Both the position numbers and the translations under genes were made by a program. The notes beneath the pieces are model-generated. The model did not search any database, was not told where the DNA came from, and saw nothing but the letters and a program-made list of their open reading frames with translations. DNA of 64,000 nucleotides from Terriglobales bacterium. Its GTDB lineage: Bacteria > Acidobacteriota > Terriglobia > Terriglobales > Acidobacteriaceae. The stretch is taken from assembly GCA_035567895.1 (NCBI GenBank), contig DATMPC010000022.1, positions 1 to 64,000 of the forward strand. The letters run 5' to 3'. Below, piece by piece: positions 1-8,280 of the stretch (position 1 is its first letter; every line of letters starts with the position of its first letter).

Positions 1-255
1 TGACCCGTTCGGGCCGAGATTGATAAGCGCGGCCGAGAAGCCGACCTGCTTCGGGGGAGTACCACCATCGGTCCAGCCCGCCGAATTGTAAGCGACTTCA
101 GCGGTAACGATGGTGCGCATGGAACCAACAGCCGAAGCCTCATTGGCCGCAATCTTGGCGCGCAGCAGGTTAGGAATTGCGATAGCCGCGATGATCAGAA
201 TGATCGCCACGACGATCAGAAGTTCAATCAGCGAGAAACCTTTCTGTTTCTTCAT
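1..255 (-). CDS. pilA: Type IV pilin (major pilin-like), 3' end outside window
   Basis: Encodes the start of a type IV pilin, the subunit of retractile pili, processed at the inner membrane by a prepilin peptidase. Translation from the ATG at 255 gives a very short leader (MKKQKG), then the mature start FSLIELLIVVAI with Phe1 and Glu5, and a hydrophobic helix ending in AIPNLLRAK. This class III prepilin signature is unmistakable. The following residues (NEASAVGSMRTI) match the short pilins common in Acidobacteria and Geobacter. An AAAGGAG ribosome site lies 5 bases before the ATG. The gene runs off the left edge after about 85 codons, so its length is unknown. A sigma-54-type promoter lies upstream, and glycosylation genes follow on its other side. 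Confidence 0.95.
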   Translation of the reverse strand, partial: MKKQKGFSLIELLIVVAIILIIAAIAIPNLLRAKIAANEASAVGSMRTIVTAEVAYNSAGWTDGGTPPKQVGFSAALINLGPNGS

Positions 256-750
256 TTTTGCTCCTTTAGGGTGGCCAGCAAGGCCGTAACTACGTTCTTC
301 CTAGCGGGCAACCCCGCTGGTTGACAACGTCTATAGTCGCAACCGGTGTACCACTCCCGCGACGCGCACCAGCATCGCAATTACTCAACAAAATCAATGA
401 GTTACAGGAAACCATACCAGGAAACCCTTTGCCTGGCCGGTCTTAAGCCGTGCGATTCTGACAGATTGTGTCAAGTCAAGCGGACGGAATTTGTCAGTTG
501 GAACCCTGATATTCTCCCATAGCCCAAGGCCTGCCGTCTTGAGCGATCGAAGCTCCCAGCCCTCTACAGGCAGGATTGTGGAAGGCCGAACAGCCCTATT
601 CCTGATTCGTCAAGACTCGAATTGGCTCGCTTGAGTACCTCATCCTCAACATGCCCGAGTTACTTCCGTTATCCCGCCTTGCATCTTGAACTTGATACTC
701 CGCTGAGAATCACTCGACTATGAAACGCTAGCAGCAACATTCCGAATAAA
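256..750. other. Intergenic region between divergent pilin and glycosylation genes
   Basis: About 495 bases separate the divergently transcribed pilin gene and the first glycosylation gene. The left part holds the pilin ribosome site, leader hairpin and sigma-54 element. I found no convincing sigma-70 promoter or terminator for the rightward gene in 490-750, and no coding potential. Confidence 0.6.
339..353 (-). promoter_or_regulatory. Sigma-54 (-24/-12) promoter of the pilin gene
   Basis: On the minus strand the sequence reads TGGTAC, 5 bases, TTGC. It keeps the GG and GC dinucleotides with the 10-base separation required by RpoN. It would start transcription near 327, giving a leader of about 70 bases before the ATG at 255. 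Pilin genes in Pseudomonas and Geobacter are driven by sigma-54 with PilR, so the context fits. An imperfect hairpin lies in the leader around 301-320. Confidence 0.6.
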
Positions 751-2475
751 GTGAGTTCCACGTTGAGCGCTACGTCTATCCCCGCACTCGAGCGGATGGC
801 AGAACCTAAATCCAGCCGGTTCCAAGCCTGGTTTCAGTGGTTTATGCAGCCTGCAGTTCTGATTCGAATCGTACTGTATGCGACTACTCTGATCTACCTT
901 CGTAGCGTTCTGTTTGACTATGTTTACGACGACTCCGCTCTCATCACACTGAACCCCTGGATGGAATCCTGGAAGCAGGTTCCAGAGCTCTTTACCCATT
1001 CATTTTGGGGGTTCCTGGATGTCCCACGAGCGATCGATTTCTATCGACCTCTCGTGTCTCTGGTCTTCATGACGATCCTTCACCTGTTAGGGCCGGCACC
1101 GGGATGGTTTCACCTGGTAGCTGCGGGGCTCCACATTGCTGCGACTTATCTCGTTTACCGGCTTGCGTGCGAGACCACAGAGAATAAAATTGTCGCGGCA
1201 ATTGCAGCAGGTTTTTTCGGACTTCACCCAACCAAAGTTGAAACCGCAGCTTGGATCTCCGGCATTAGCGATTCTCTTTCAGTTGTCTTCTTCCTCGGTT
1301 CCATAATCTCGTACTTCAAAGCACGGAAAAACGTGGAGCATAGGCTCAAGTATCAATGGACTTCCAATGTACTGTTGCTCTTGGCTTTGTTCTCCAAAGA
1401 AGCCGCAGTATTCGCTCCAGTTCTGATCGCTATATACGAATTCAGCTCCACAAACTCCCGCTTTCGCGATCGCTGCGTGGCCAGTCTTCGAGCCGCGTTG
1501 CCTTTCCTCACCGTGACTACCCTTGCCCTCCTTGCCAGAAAGGCACTGATACATAATGAACTCGACCTGGGCCTTCTGCAGAAAATACCTCTCAAAGCCA
1601 CAGTCCTCACCGCGCCAAAAGCAATCCTTTGGTACCTGCTTAAACAGTTATGGCCGGGCGAACTTAGTGTGCAATATCCGATTATGCTGGTACGCACATT
1701 TTCGTTTCGGCAGTTCGTATTACCGCTTGTCCTTACATTGGCAGTTACCACAGCCATCGTGTGGGCTGTTCGAAAGAGACCGACGGGAATCTTCTTCGCA
1801 AGCTGGTTCGTGCTGATGCTCGCTCCCGTAATCGTCTACTTCATTACTTTGCAAGAACATGATCGATACTCTTATTTACCTTCCGTTGCTTCGAGTATTG
1901 GTATCGCGTATTTATTGGAGCGTCTGCGGGTCTTTAGTGCGAAGGTCCATGCAGCAGTTATCCTCATCGTCTTTGCGGTAATGTCAGTACTGACCGTCAC
2001 CTATGAATCTTATTGGGACAACGACATTAAGCTATTTGAGCGGGCTGTACGAATCGCTCCCGACAACTGGAATGCGCAAAACTATCTTGCAGGCGCCTAT
2101 GTTGTCTTCGGACAACGGGAAAAAGCGGAAGCTTTTGCTCGCAGCGTAATCAATAGAGATCGCGGCCCGAATAGTTGGTACCTGCTTGGCGACGTCTTCC
2201 TTGCCGAATGCAAGTACGAAGAGGCGCGCGAGGCCATACAAACGGGCTACAACCTTGAGAGGGAACACCACCTGGTGGCCAACCTTGCGTTAGCGAATGT
2301 GGATTTGCGTCTCGGCAGAAATGAAGAGGCAGTTCAGATTTACCAAGAACAACTCAAGCGATTTCCAAACAGGGCCTTTCTTCATGGCCATCTTGCAACC
2401 GCGCTCAAAGCTATGGGCAGGTCGGAAGAAGCCCAACGAGAATTAGCGATTCAGAAGAGTTTGAACAAACATTAG
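751..2475 (+). CDS. GT-C-like membrane glycosyltransferase with C-terminal TPR repeats
   Basis: A 574-residue polytopic membrane protein. After the first membrane segment (about residues 36-52) comes an acidic loop, YVYDDSALITLNPW, the position where GT-C enzymes carry catalytic or metal-binding Asp residues. Around ten further hydrophobic segments extend to about residue 420. The last 140 residues are TPR-like helical pairs (for example WYLLGDVFLAECKYEEAREA). The layout resembles the TMTC/O-mannosyltransferase type, which transfers sugars from polyprenyl-phosphate donors to exported proteins. It starts an apparent four-gene plus-strand run. The GTG at 751 has no clear ribosome site; an ATG at 796 with weak GAGCGG upstream is an alternative. 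The acceptor is unknown; the adjacent pilin is a candidate. Confidence 0.8.
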   Translation: MSSTLSATSIPALERMAEPKSSRFQAWFQWFMQPAVLIRIVLYATTLIYLRSVLFDYVYDDSALITLNPWMESWKQVPELFTHSFWGFLDVPRAIDFYRPLVSLVFMTILHLLGPAPGWFHLVAAGLHIAATYLVYRLACETTENKIVAAIAAGFFGLHPTKVETAAWISGISDSLSVVFFLGSIISYFKARKNVEHRLKYQWTSNVLLLLALFSKEAAVFAPVLIAIYEFSSTNSRFRDRCVASLRAALPFLTVTTLALLARKALIHNELDLGLLQKIPLKATVLTAPKAILWYLLKQLWPGELSVQYPIMLVRTFSFRQFVLPLVLTLAVTTAIVWAVRKRPTGIFFASWFVLMLAPVIVYFITLQEHDRYSYLPSVASSIGIAYLLERLRVFSAKVHAAVILIVFAVMSVLTVTYESYWDNDIKLFERAVRIAPDNWNAQNYLAGAYVVFGQREKAEAFARSVINRDRGPNSWYLLGDVFLAECKYEEAREAIQTGYNLEREHHLVANLALANVDLRLGRNEEAVQIYQEQLKRFPNRAFLHGHLATALKAMGRSEEAQRELAIQKSLNKH

Positions 2476-2527
2476 TTTTACACACTTAAACAAATAACTC
2501 TCAAGACTTCGACGAAGAAATACAAAC

Positions 2528-4291
2528 ATGATTGTTAGCACTACAACTCTCAGAGATTCTTCTGGTGGGCCCCAGATTTCTGCGGCGCGCATTGCATTTG
2601 GGATCTTCCTTATTGTGCTAGCTATCTATGTCGTCTCCAGCCCTGGCCGTATCGACATCATTGACGGACAGGCTCGGTTCGATGTGGCCTATAACTGGCT
2701 GCATTCGGGACAGCCTCTCCTGACAGATCCATGGATAAAGCCTCGGATGGCAGTCCCGGGCCGCCACAAGCTTCCATATTCCTATTATGGGGCGCCCGCC
2801 TCTGTACTCCCGATGCCGCTCATGGCGATAGGCGCCTTGTACGACAAAGATATGGGCGTCGGAGCAAGCCAGTTTTTGTTCTCTCTAACCTCTCCAATAC
2901 TCGGAGCCACAATCTGTACTGTGTTGTTTCTGTTTTACATTGAACTGGGAGTAGAAGTACGCCATGCGTTCGCCTGGGCCTTAGTAAGCGCATTCGCGAC
3001 GATGATCTGGCCCTTGTCGAACTCCACATTCGACAATGCGCAACACGCTTTCTTCGCCATTCTCAGCGTTTTCCTTGGATTTGTTAGCTCTCGGCACAAC
3101 TCAAAAGCTCTGGCTATCGCCGGCGGACTCTCCGCCGCTGTCTTGGTTCTATATCAAGAGTACTTCTTGATCATTATTCCGGCGCTTGCTATGTCGACGA
3201 TCAGATGGACGGCTACTACGAGTCCCGCTGAAGAACCTTCGCCGAGCAGTTCTTCACTTCTGTCGAGTCTCATTTCGAATCTTCGCACCTATGCGCGTCG
3301 AGTAGGCAATCTGTTGAGGGCTGCAGTGAACGGTCCTGGTGAAGAACGAGCATCGTGCGTGCGTTTTGTCCTTTGGTCGTTGACGGCGGTTACTGTCGGC
3401 TTAACACTGTGCTTCTGGTTTAATGATCTGCGGTTTGGATCTCTTTTTCGCGACGGGAAACTCCAATTTCGCTCACGACGAGGATTCCCGATGTTTGGAA
3501 ATCCTGTCGCCGGACTTGCAACGCTGATTTTGAGTCCAGGAAAAAGCATCTTCCTGTACAGCCCCACTCTTGTTATTGCGGTAATTGGAATGCGGCGCCT
3601 TTTCCGTGAGCAGCAGGCTTTGGCGCTTGGACTGTGCTCTGCGAGCATCGCTTTAGTTCTATTCATATCCTGTATTTCATTTGCAGGTGGCGATTGGTGC
3701 TGGGGCCCACGGTATCTTGTCCCGCTCCTACCGCTTTGGGCGTTGGCGTTTCCTTTTGCATTAAACCGCTTCAGGTGGAAGAGACTCGTCCCCGTAATTG
3801 TAGGAATCAGCTTCGCAGTGCAACTAATGGCCGTGAGCGTTGAAAACCAGCGCTTTTTTTTCCAACGCGGATTCAATGACTTCTTTTGGGTGGAAGATCC
3901 GTGGGTTTATTTCAAAGACAGTGCGTTGTTGGCTCGCGCGGGAGAAACGATTTCGCTGAAAAATGGTGCCCCGGTGACCGCCGAGTTTTTCAATTCGATT
4001 CCTGCTCCAAACTGGTACACCTATACCATTCTTGGACCAAATCCGAATACTCCACGGCGCATGGCGCCAGTATGGATGACGCACTTCAAGATCTTCTATC
4101 TTCCAAAGCCATGGCCGCTGTGGATGTCAACAACCGATCCTGGATCACGTCCGATTAACCTGCAGGCCTGGCTCTGCGCCTTAATAGGAATGGTAGCGAT
4201 TAGTCTAACAGTTCTCTATCCGCTCTATAAGGGTTCTCCAACTCGACAACTTGCAAAGTACAGCGGAGTAGAACAGAAGGCTGCTGTATGA
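2528..4291 (+). CDS. Polytopic membrane protein, probable GT-C/GT39-type glycosyltransferase
   Basis: A 587-residue protein with about 10-12 hydrophobic helices. The first extracytoplasmic loop contains SPGRIDIIDGQARFDVAYNW, a placement of Asp residues common in lipid-linked-sugar-dependent GT-C transferases. A soluble loop with proline/serine-rich sequence (about residues 235-260) interrupts the helices. No family-defining catalytic motif could be proven by eye, so the class is inferred from topology and neighbours. It lies 52 bases after the TPR-containing transferase and overlaps the following GT2 gene by four bases (ATGA), which implies translational coupling with the presumed donor-sugar synthase. 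Confidence 0.7.
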   Translation: MIVSTTTLRDSSGGPQISAARIAFGIFLIVLAIYVVSSPGRIDIIDGQARFDVAYNWLHSGQPLLTDPWIKPRMAVPGRHKLPYSYYGAPASVLPMPLMAIGALYDKDMGVGASQFLFSLTSPILGATICTVLFLFYIELGVEVRHAFAWALVSAFATMIWPLSNSTFDNAQHAFFAILSVFLGFVSSRHNSKALAIAGGLSAAVLVLYQEYFLIIIPALAMSTIRWTATTSPAEEPSPSSSSLLSSLISNLRTYARRVGNLLRAAVNGPGEERASCVRFVLWSLTAVTVGLTLCFWFNDLRFGSLFRDGKLQFRSRRGFPMFGNPVAGLATLILSPGKSIFLYSPTLVIAVIGMRRLFREQQALALGLCSASIALVLFISCISFAGGDWCWGPRYLVPLLPLWALAFPFALNRFRWKRLVPVIVGISFAVQLMAVSVENQRFFFQRGFNDFFWVEDPWVYFKDSALLARAGETISLKNGAPVTAEFFNSIPAPNWYTYTILGPNPNTPRRMAPVWMTHFKIFYLPKPWPLWMSTTDPGSRPINLQAWLCALIGMVAISLTVLYPLYKGSPTRQLAKYSGVEQKAAV

Positions 4292-5514
4292 GTCAGTTAC
4301 TATTTGAAAACTCGACCGTTTCAGATGACCTGCTGTTTGATCTTAGTCAATTCGAACGGCCCACTCCGGATCTGGAGTTAACCATCCTGTTGCCATGTCT
4401 TAATGAAAGCGAAACCTTGGAGACATGTATACGAAAGGCCCAGACGTTTATATTCGACAATCACATCCGAGGTGAGGTCGTAGTCAGCGATAACGGGTCC
4501 GAAGATGGATCACAAGAGATAGCCCGCAACTTCGGGGCTAGAGTAGTCGATGTACCAGTGAGGGGCTACGGTGCTGCTCTTATTTATGGCACCCTTGCGG
4601 CACGGGGAACCTATATTGTCATGGGAGACTCCGACGACAGCTACGACTTCTCCAACCTTCTGCCTTTCATCTTGAAGCTGCGCGCAGGCTTCGACCTGGT
4701 TATGGGCAATCGTTTGTTGGGTGGGATCAAACCCGGGGCGATGCCGTGGAAGAATCGCTGGATTGGTACGCCAGCACTTTCAGGTATCGGCCGGTTATTC
4801 TTCCGTTGTCCAGTCGGAGATTTTAATTGTGGCTTGCGAGCTTTCTCCGCGGATGCATTCAGGCGAATGGGCCTGAGAACAACAGGTATGGAATTTGCTT
4901 CCGAGATGATCGTCAAGGCCACGCTGATGGGAATGAAAATCACGGAAGTACCGACCACGCTGAGTCCGGATGGCCGCAGTCGTCCGCCTCACCTTCGACC
5001 GTGGCGCGACGGATGGCGGCATTTGCGCTTCATGCTTCTTTACAGCCCACGATGGCTCTTTCTGTATCCCGGGCTGTTTTTGATGCTGGCTGGCCTGTCG
5101 GTCGGGGCATGGCTGACGCCTCACGCCCGGATGCTGGGAACGATCACCCTGGACATCCATACGCTCTTTTTCTCTGCAATCGGTGCTCTGGTCGGCTTCC
5201 AGGCTATCCTCTTCGCAATCTTTGGTAAGACTTTTGCCATCACCCAAGGCTTGCTACCACCAGATCGAAAGATGAATCAGGTGCATCGTCTCTTTCATCT
5301 CGAGTCTTGGATAGTCATCGGTACTCTGCTGGTCCTTCTTGGCTTGTCGGGCGGCATTTATGGGGTCATGTTTTGGGAACGCCACGGCTTCGGCCCCCTT
5401 CTCCCGACGCACGTGATGCGGGTAGCGATACCATCGGGTTTTTCGTTAGCTTTGGGCTCCCAAATTGTTTTGTCAGCTTTCTTCCTAAGCCTGCTGCGAA
5501 TGGGTCGAAGATGA
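4288..5514 (+). CDS. GT2 glycosyltransferase, polyprenyl-phosphate (DPM1/DolP)-type
   Basis: A 408-residue family 2 glycosyltransferase. The N-terminal GT-A domain (about residues 28-240) shows the opening ELTILLPCLNESETL, the nucleotide-binding VVSDNGSEDGS and the metal-binding MGDSDDSYDF. The C-terminal third carries four hydrophobic segments (about residues 255-405), as in membrane-anchored synthases that move a sugar from a nucleotide donor to polyprenyl phosphate. Such products feed GT-C transferases like the two genes just upstream. The gene overlaps both neighbours by four bases (ATGA on each side), so the block is one transcript. The sugar cannot be told from sequence. Confidence 0.88.
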   Translation: MSQLLFENSTVSDDLLFDLSQFERPTPDLELTILLPCLNESETLETCIRKAQTFIFDNHIRGEVVVSDNGSEDGSQEIARNFGARVVDVPVRGYGAALIYGTLAARGTYIVMGDSDDSYDFSNLLPFILKLRAGFDLVMGNRLLGGIKPGAMPWKNRWIGTPALSGIGRLFFRCPVGDFNCGLRAFSADAFRRMGLRTTGMEFASEMIVKATLMGMKITEVPTTLSPDGRSRPPHLRPWRDGWRHLRFMLLYSPRWLFLYPGLFLMLAGLSVGAWLTPHARMLGTITLDIHTLFFSAIGALVGFQAILFAIFGKTFAITQGLLPPDRKMNQVHRLFHLESWIVIGTLLVLLGLSGGIYGVMFWERHGFGPLLPTHVMRVAIPSGFSLALGSQIVLSAFFLSLLRMGRR

Positions 5515-6107
5515 GTGTTCTTGATATTGCGCACGGAGGCTTCATTTATCCTCGAAGGATTTGTCAGCTGGGCCAGACCATCGCGAACCTTCTTCCTGCC
5601 AACGCTCGCGTCCTCGATATCGGCTGTGGGGATGGACTGCTCTCATCACAAATCGTGAAAAAGAGAAGCGACCTCGTAGTACAGGGTATCGATGTTCTAG
5701 TCCGGAACAAAACTTTCATTCCAGTTACTGAATTTGATGGTGCCGTCATTCCCTACGCGAATGATTCCTTTGATGTGGCAATCCTGGTTGACGTTCTGCA
5801 TCACACAGATGACCCAACAGTTCTACTTCGGGAAGCGAAGCGAGTTTCGCGCAAGGGAATTGTCATCAAGGACCACACCAGCAATGGCCCGATGGCTGAT
5901 TTGAGACTGCGCTTCATGGATTGGGTCGGCAATTCCCGCCATGGAGTCATTCTCCCTTACAATTATTGGCCGCTCGAAACCTGGAAGGCGCAGCTGACAA
6001 GGTTAAATCTCGAAATTGAGACCTGGGTGAGCGAACTCCATCTCTATCCTTGGTGGGCCAACTGGCTATTCGGTAGTTCCCTGCACTTCATCGCCTCTAT
6101 CCGCTGA
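5511..6107 (+). CDS. Class I SAM-dependent methyltransferase
   Basis: A 198-residue methyltransferase. Motif I is VLDIGCGDGLLSS, followed by a post-II region VDVLHHTDDPTVLLREAKRV typical of the Methyltransf_11/UbiE fold. The substrate is not predictable; in this operon a glycan, lipid-linked sugar or polyprenol intermediate is plausible. The reading frame is open further upstream, but the ATG at 5511 overlaps the stop of the preceding glycosyltransferase (ATGA) and gives a normal N-terminus (MSVLDIAHGG), so it is chosen. It is the last gene of the plus-strand run; the next genes converge on it. Confidence 0.85.
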   Translation: MSVLDIAHGGFIYPRRICQLGQTIANLLPANARVLDIGCGDGLLSSQIVKKRSDLVVQGIDVLVRNKTFIPVTEFDGAVIPYANDSFDVAILVDVLHHTDDPTVLLREAKRVSRKGIVIKDHTSNGPMADLRLRFMDWVGNSRHGVILPYNYWPLETWKAQLTRLNLEIETWVSELHLYPWWANWLFGSSLHFIASIR

Positions 6108-6183
6108 ATCACAAGAGACGGCCAATATTCGCCGCGAACATCAAACCTACGGCTCCTGACACCATGAGTGTGAGCACCTTAAG

Positions 6184-6918
6184 CTAGATGGGAAGCCTCT
6201 TGAATAGGCGTTCGGGGACAAGCTTCAACATTGCCATTATCCAGCGCCACTGACGGGGTGTGTATATGACGTCAGAGTTGGAGCTCTCGAGAGCGTCGTA
6301 GATGTCTCGAGCCACCTTTTCAGAATCAGCAATCATCGGCATGTTGCTTTCGTCTGCCGTCATGGCGGTGACAACGGGCCCCGGTTTGATAGTAAGTACG
6401 CGCACCCCATATTGGCACATTCGGTTGCGCAACCCCTGTAAGAAGATACTCAGCCCACCCTTTGCTGCGCCATACACGTAGTTGGACCGTCGTCCTCGAT
6501 CCCCGGCGACAGAGGTGATTCCGGCGATCACGCCCGAGCGCCGTTGCTCAAAGTGCCTCGCAAACACAGTAAGCAGGACCACTGCGCTGATCAAATTCGT
6601 CTGCAGTTCACGCGCAGCAAATTCGACATCTGCTTGGCAAAGCCCTTGATCCAACATCGTTCCATACGATAGCAACAGGGTGTCAAAGTCACAAAAGCAC
6701 TGCTCTGCGAAGGAATAAACCAAATCTGGAGAAGCGGTTAAGTCCGCCTCAAAGGTGAGGACATTCGCCGCGCCTCGGGCCCTCAAGTCACTGCGCACAG
6801 CGTCAAGTCGCTCTTGCGACCTGGCCACAAGTAGGAGCTCCTTGCCATCGGCAGCCATCCTGCGCAGCAATGGCTGGATCATCGTGGACGTCGCACCAAG
6901 GATTACGATTCGCTTCAT
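6184..6918 (-). CDS. SDR oxidoreductase, DprE2-like (decaprenyl-P-2-keto-ribose reductase)
   Basis: A 244-residue short-chain dehydrogenase. The nucleotide-binding start is IVILGATSTMIQPLLRR and the catalytic YxxxK is in SNYVYGAAKGGL. The preceding SVAGDRGRRSNYVYGAAK stretch is characteristic of DprE2 proteins. With the DprE1-like oxidase it would epimerise polyprenylphosphoryl-ribose at C2, reducing the 2-keto intermediate to the arabinose form. It starts three bases after the stop of the DprE1-like gene and is last in the operon. The DprE2 call rests mainly on that pairing plus the motif; other SDR roles remain possible. Confidence 0.85.
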   Translation of the reverse strand: MKRIVILGATSTMIQPLLRRMAADGKELLLVARSQERLDAVRSDLRARGAANVLTFEADLTASPDLVYSFAEQCFCDFDTLLLSYGTMLDQGLCQADVEFAARELQTNLISAVVLLTVFARHFEQRRSGVIAGITSVAGDRGRRSNYVYGAAKGGLSIFLQGLRNRMCQYGVRVLTIKPGPVVTAMTADESNMPMIADSEKVARDIYDALESSNSDVIYTPRQWRWIMAMLKLVPERLFKRLPI

Positions 6919-6921
6919 TAC

Positions 6922-8280
6922 CTACTCTGCCGTTGCCCGTCGCCAGAACGAGGACGAGAATTTGGGATCGATATAGGGCACAAGACTCGCCCAGTTCGGG
7001 AATCCGCTCTTAAACATGGTAGACGACATTCGCGCGTCTTTTGCTGGATAGAGCGCTCCGCCGTTGGCCAACACTAGCTCGTCGAGTCGAGAGAGCAATG
7101 CCAGCGTACGATTACCGCGCATGGGTAGATCTAGGGCCAGCGTCAGGCCTGGCCGAGGAAAGGAGAGCAGTCCTGGTGACTGGATTTCGCCAAAAGCTTT
7201 GAGCACAGCGAGAAAACACGCCTCTCCGGACTTTGATACAGCCTCAATGATCGTCTTCACGGCCCCGGCATCGCCAGCCGGCAACACGCATTGGTATTGA
7301 ACTAGTCCTCGTCTTCCGTAGAGAAGATTCCAATTCAGGATCGAATCGAGTGGGAAGAAGAAGGGATCGTAGTGTATGACTGCCGAACCAGGCTTGCGGG
7401 CCTTGAGTCCGAAGTAGGCGCGATTGAAAAGCTTAACCGCCGGTCGGTTTAGCCCGAATTCCGGAAACGCAAACGGAACCGTTATCTTAGTTGATCGACA
7501 GGAGACGTTCTTTTCCGCATGGCTACCGCGGAAAAAGATTCCGCGCCCACCGCGCGACAAGCAATCAACCCAGGCAACTGTATATTCATGGCTCTGATCG
7601 CTTGCTGCCGAAAGATCGAGAAACTGATTCAGATCGCGGAATGTAAGAGTTTCGACTTCGATGGCGTTGCCGGCAATGCGCTTGAGTTGTATCTCCGCGG
7701 ATCCGATAACTCCGGTCAGGCCCAAGCCTCCGATGGTGGCTTGAAGCAGATCAGAATTTGTTGCCGGAGAACACACCACCGGAGATGTATCCGATCGGTG
7801 CAGTGTGATCTGCTTGACGTGACATCCGAATGTTCCAGCGCGATGGTGATTCTTTCCGTGGATGTCGTTCGCTATGGCTCCGCCCACAGTCACAAACTTC
7901 GTGCCGGGAACCACTGGCATGAACCAGCCTCGGGGGACTATTACTTCCAGAAGATCACCGAGCGTAATTCCAGCTTCAACGCAAACGCGTCCAGCCTCCC
8001 AATCACAATCGAGTATGCGATTGAGAGCTTTGCAATCCAACAGATCGCGATCTGAATTCAGACACGAGTCGCCATAGCTTCGTCCCATGCCATAGGCTAA
8101 GAGCGACTCCGGTTCGGCCTTCCGCAGAGCCTCCTCCAGTTGGTCGCGCCAGTAGATCTTTGAGACATTCCGGTGCGCCGCCTTCGGATATCTGCCCCAG
8201 GATTGATATCGTTCTATTTTGGAACCGTTGGAACGATCCGAAACGATTTCTCGGACCGGAAGCGTAGATGCAGTGGTCAT
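6922..8280 (-). CDS. FAD-dependent oxidoreductase, DprE1-like (decaprenyl-P-ribose 2'-oxidase)
   Basis: A 452-residue flavoenzyme of the FAD_binding_4 type. The FAD-binding half contains YGMGRSYGDSCLNSD, VPGTKFVTVGGAIANDIHG and KNHHRAGTFGCHV, nearly the mycobacterial DprE1 pattern. The C-terminal half has LYPAKDARMSSTMF, matching the DprE1 Lys-containing active-site region. It oxidises polyprenylphosphoryl-ribose at C2 in the first epimerisation step. The site equivalent to benzothiazinone-targeted Cys387 (in GWNVCVDFP) reads GLTLALDLP, so Ala, near residue 382. The ATG at 8280 overlaps the upstream stop (ATGA) and is preferred over a longer upstream start. Confidence 0.9.
   Translation of the reverse strand: MTTASTLPVREIVSDRSNGSKIERYQSWGRYPKAAHRNVSKIYWRDQLEEALRKAEPESLLAYGMGRSYGDSCLNSDRDLLDCKALNRILDCDWEAGRVCVEAGITLGDLLEVIVPRGWFMPVVPGTKFVTVGGAIANDIHGKNHHRAGTFGCHVKQITLHRSDTSPVVCSPATNSDLLQATIGGLGLTGVIGSAEIQLKRIAGNAIEVETLTFRDLNQFLDLSAASDQSHEYTVAWVDCLSRGGRGIFFRGSHAEKNVSCRSTKITVPFAFPEFGLNRPAVKLFNRAYFGLKARKPGSAVIHYDPFFFPLDSILNWNLLYGRRGLVQYQCVLPAGDAGAVKTIIEAVSKSGEACFLAVLKAFGEIQSPGLLSFPRPGLTLALDLPMRGNRTLALLSRLDELVLANGGALYPAKDARMSSTMFKSGFPNWASLVPYIDPKFSSSFWRRATAE

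Noticed and set aside
3289-3876. Long minus-strand frame (195 codons) inside a membrane-protein gene
   Set aside because: Arg/Pro-rich antisense composition, no motif; the plus-strand gene is clearly coding.
7519-8055. Plus-strand frame (178 codons) opposite the DprE1-like gene
   Set aside because: Shadow of a strongly conserved minus-strand gene.
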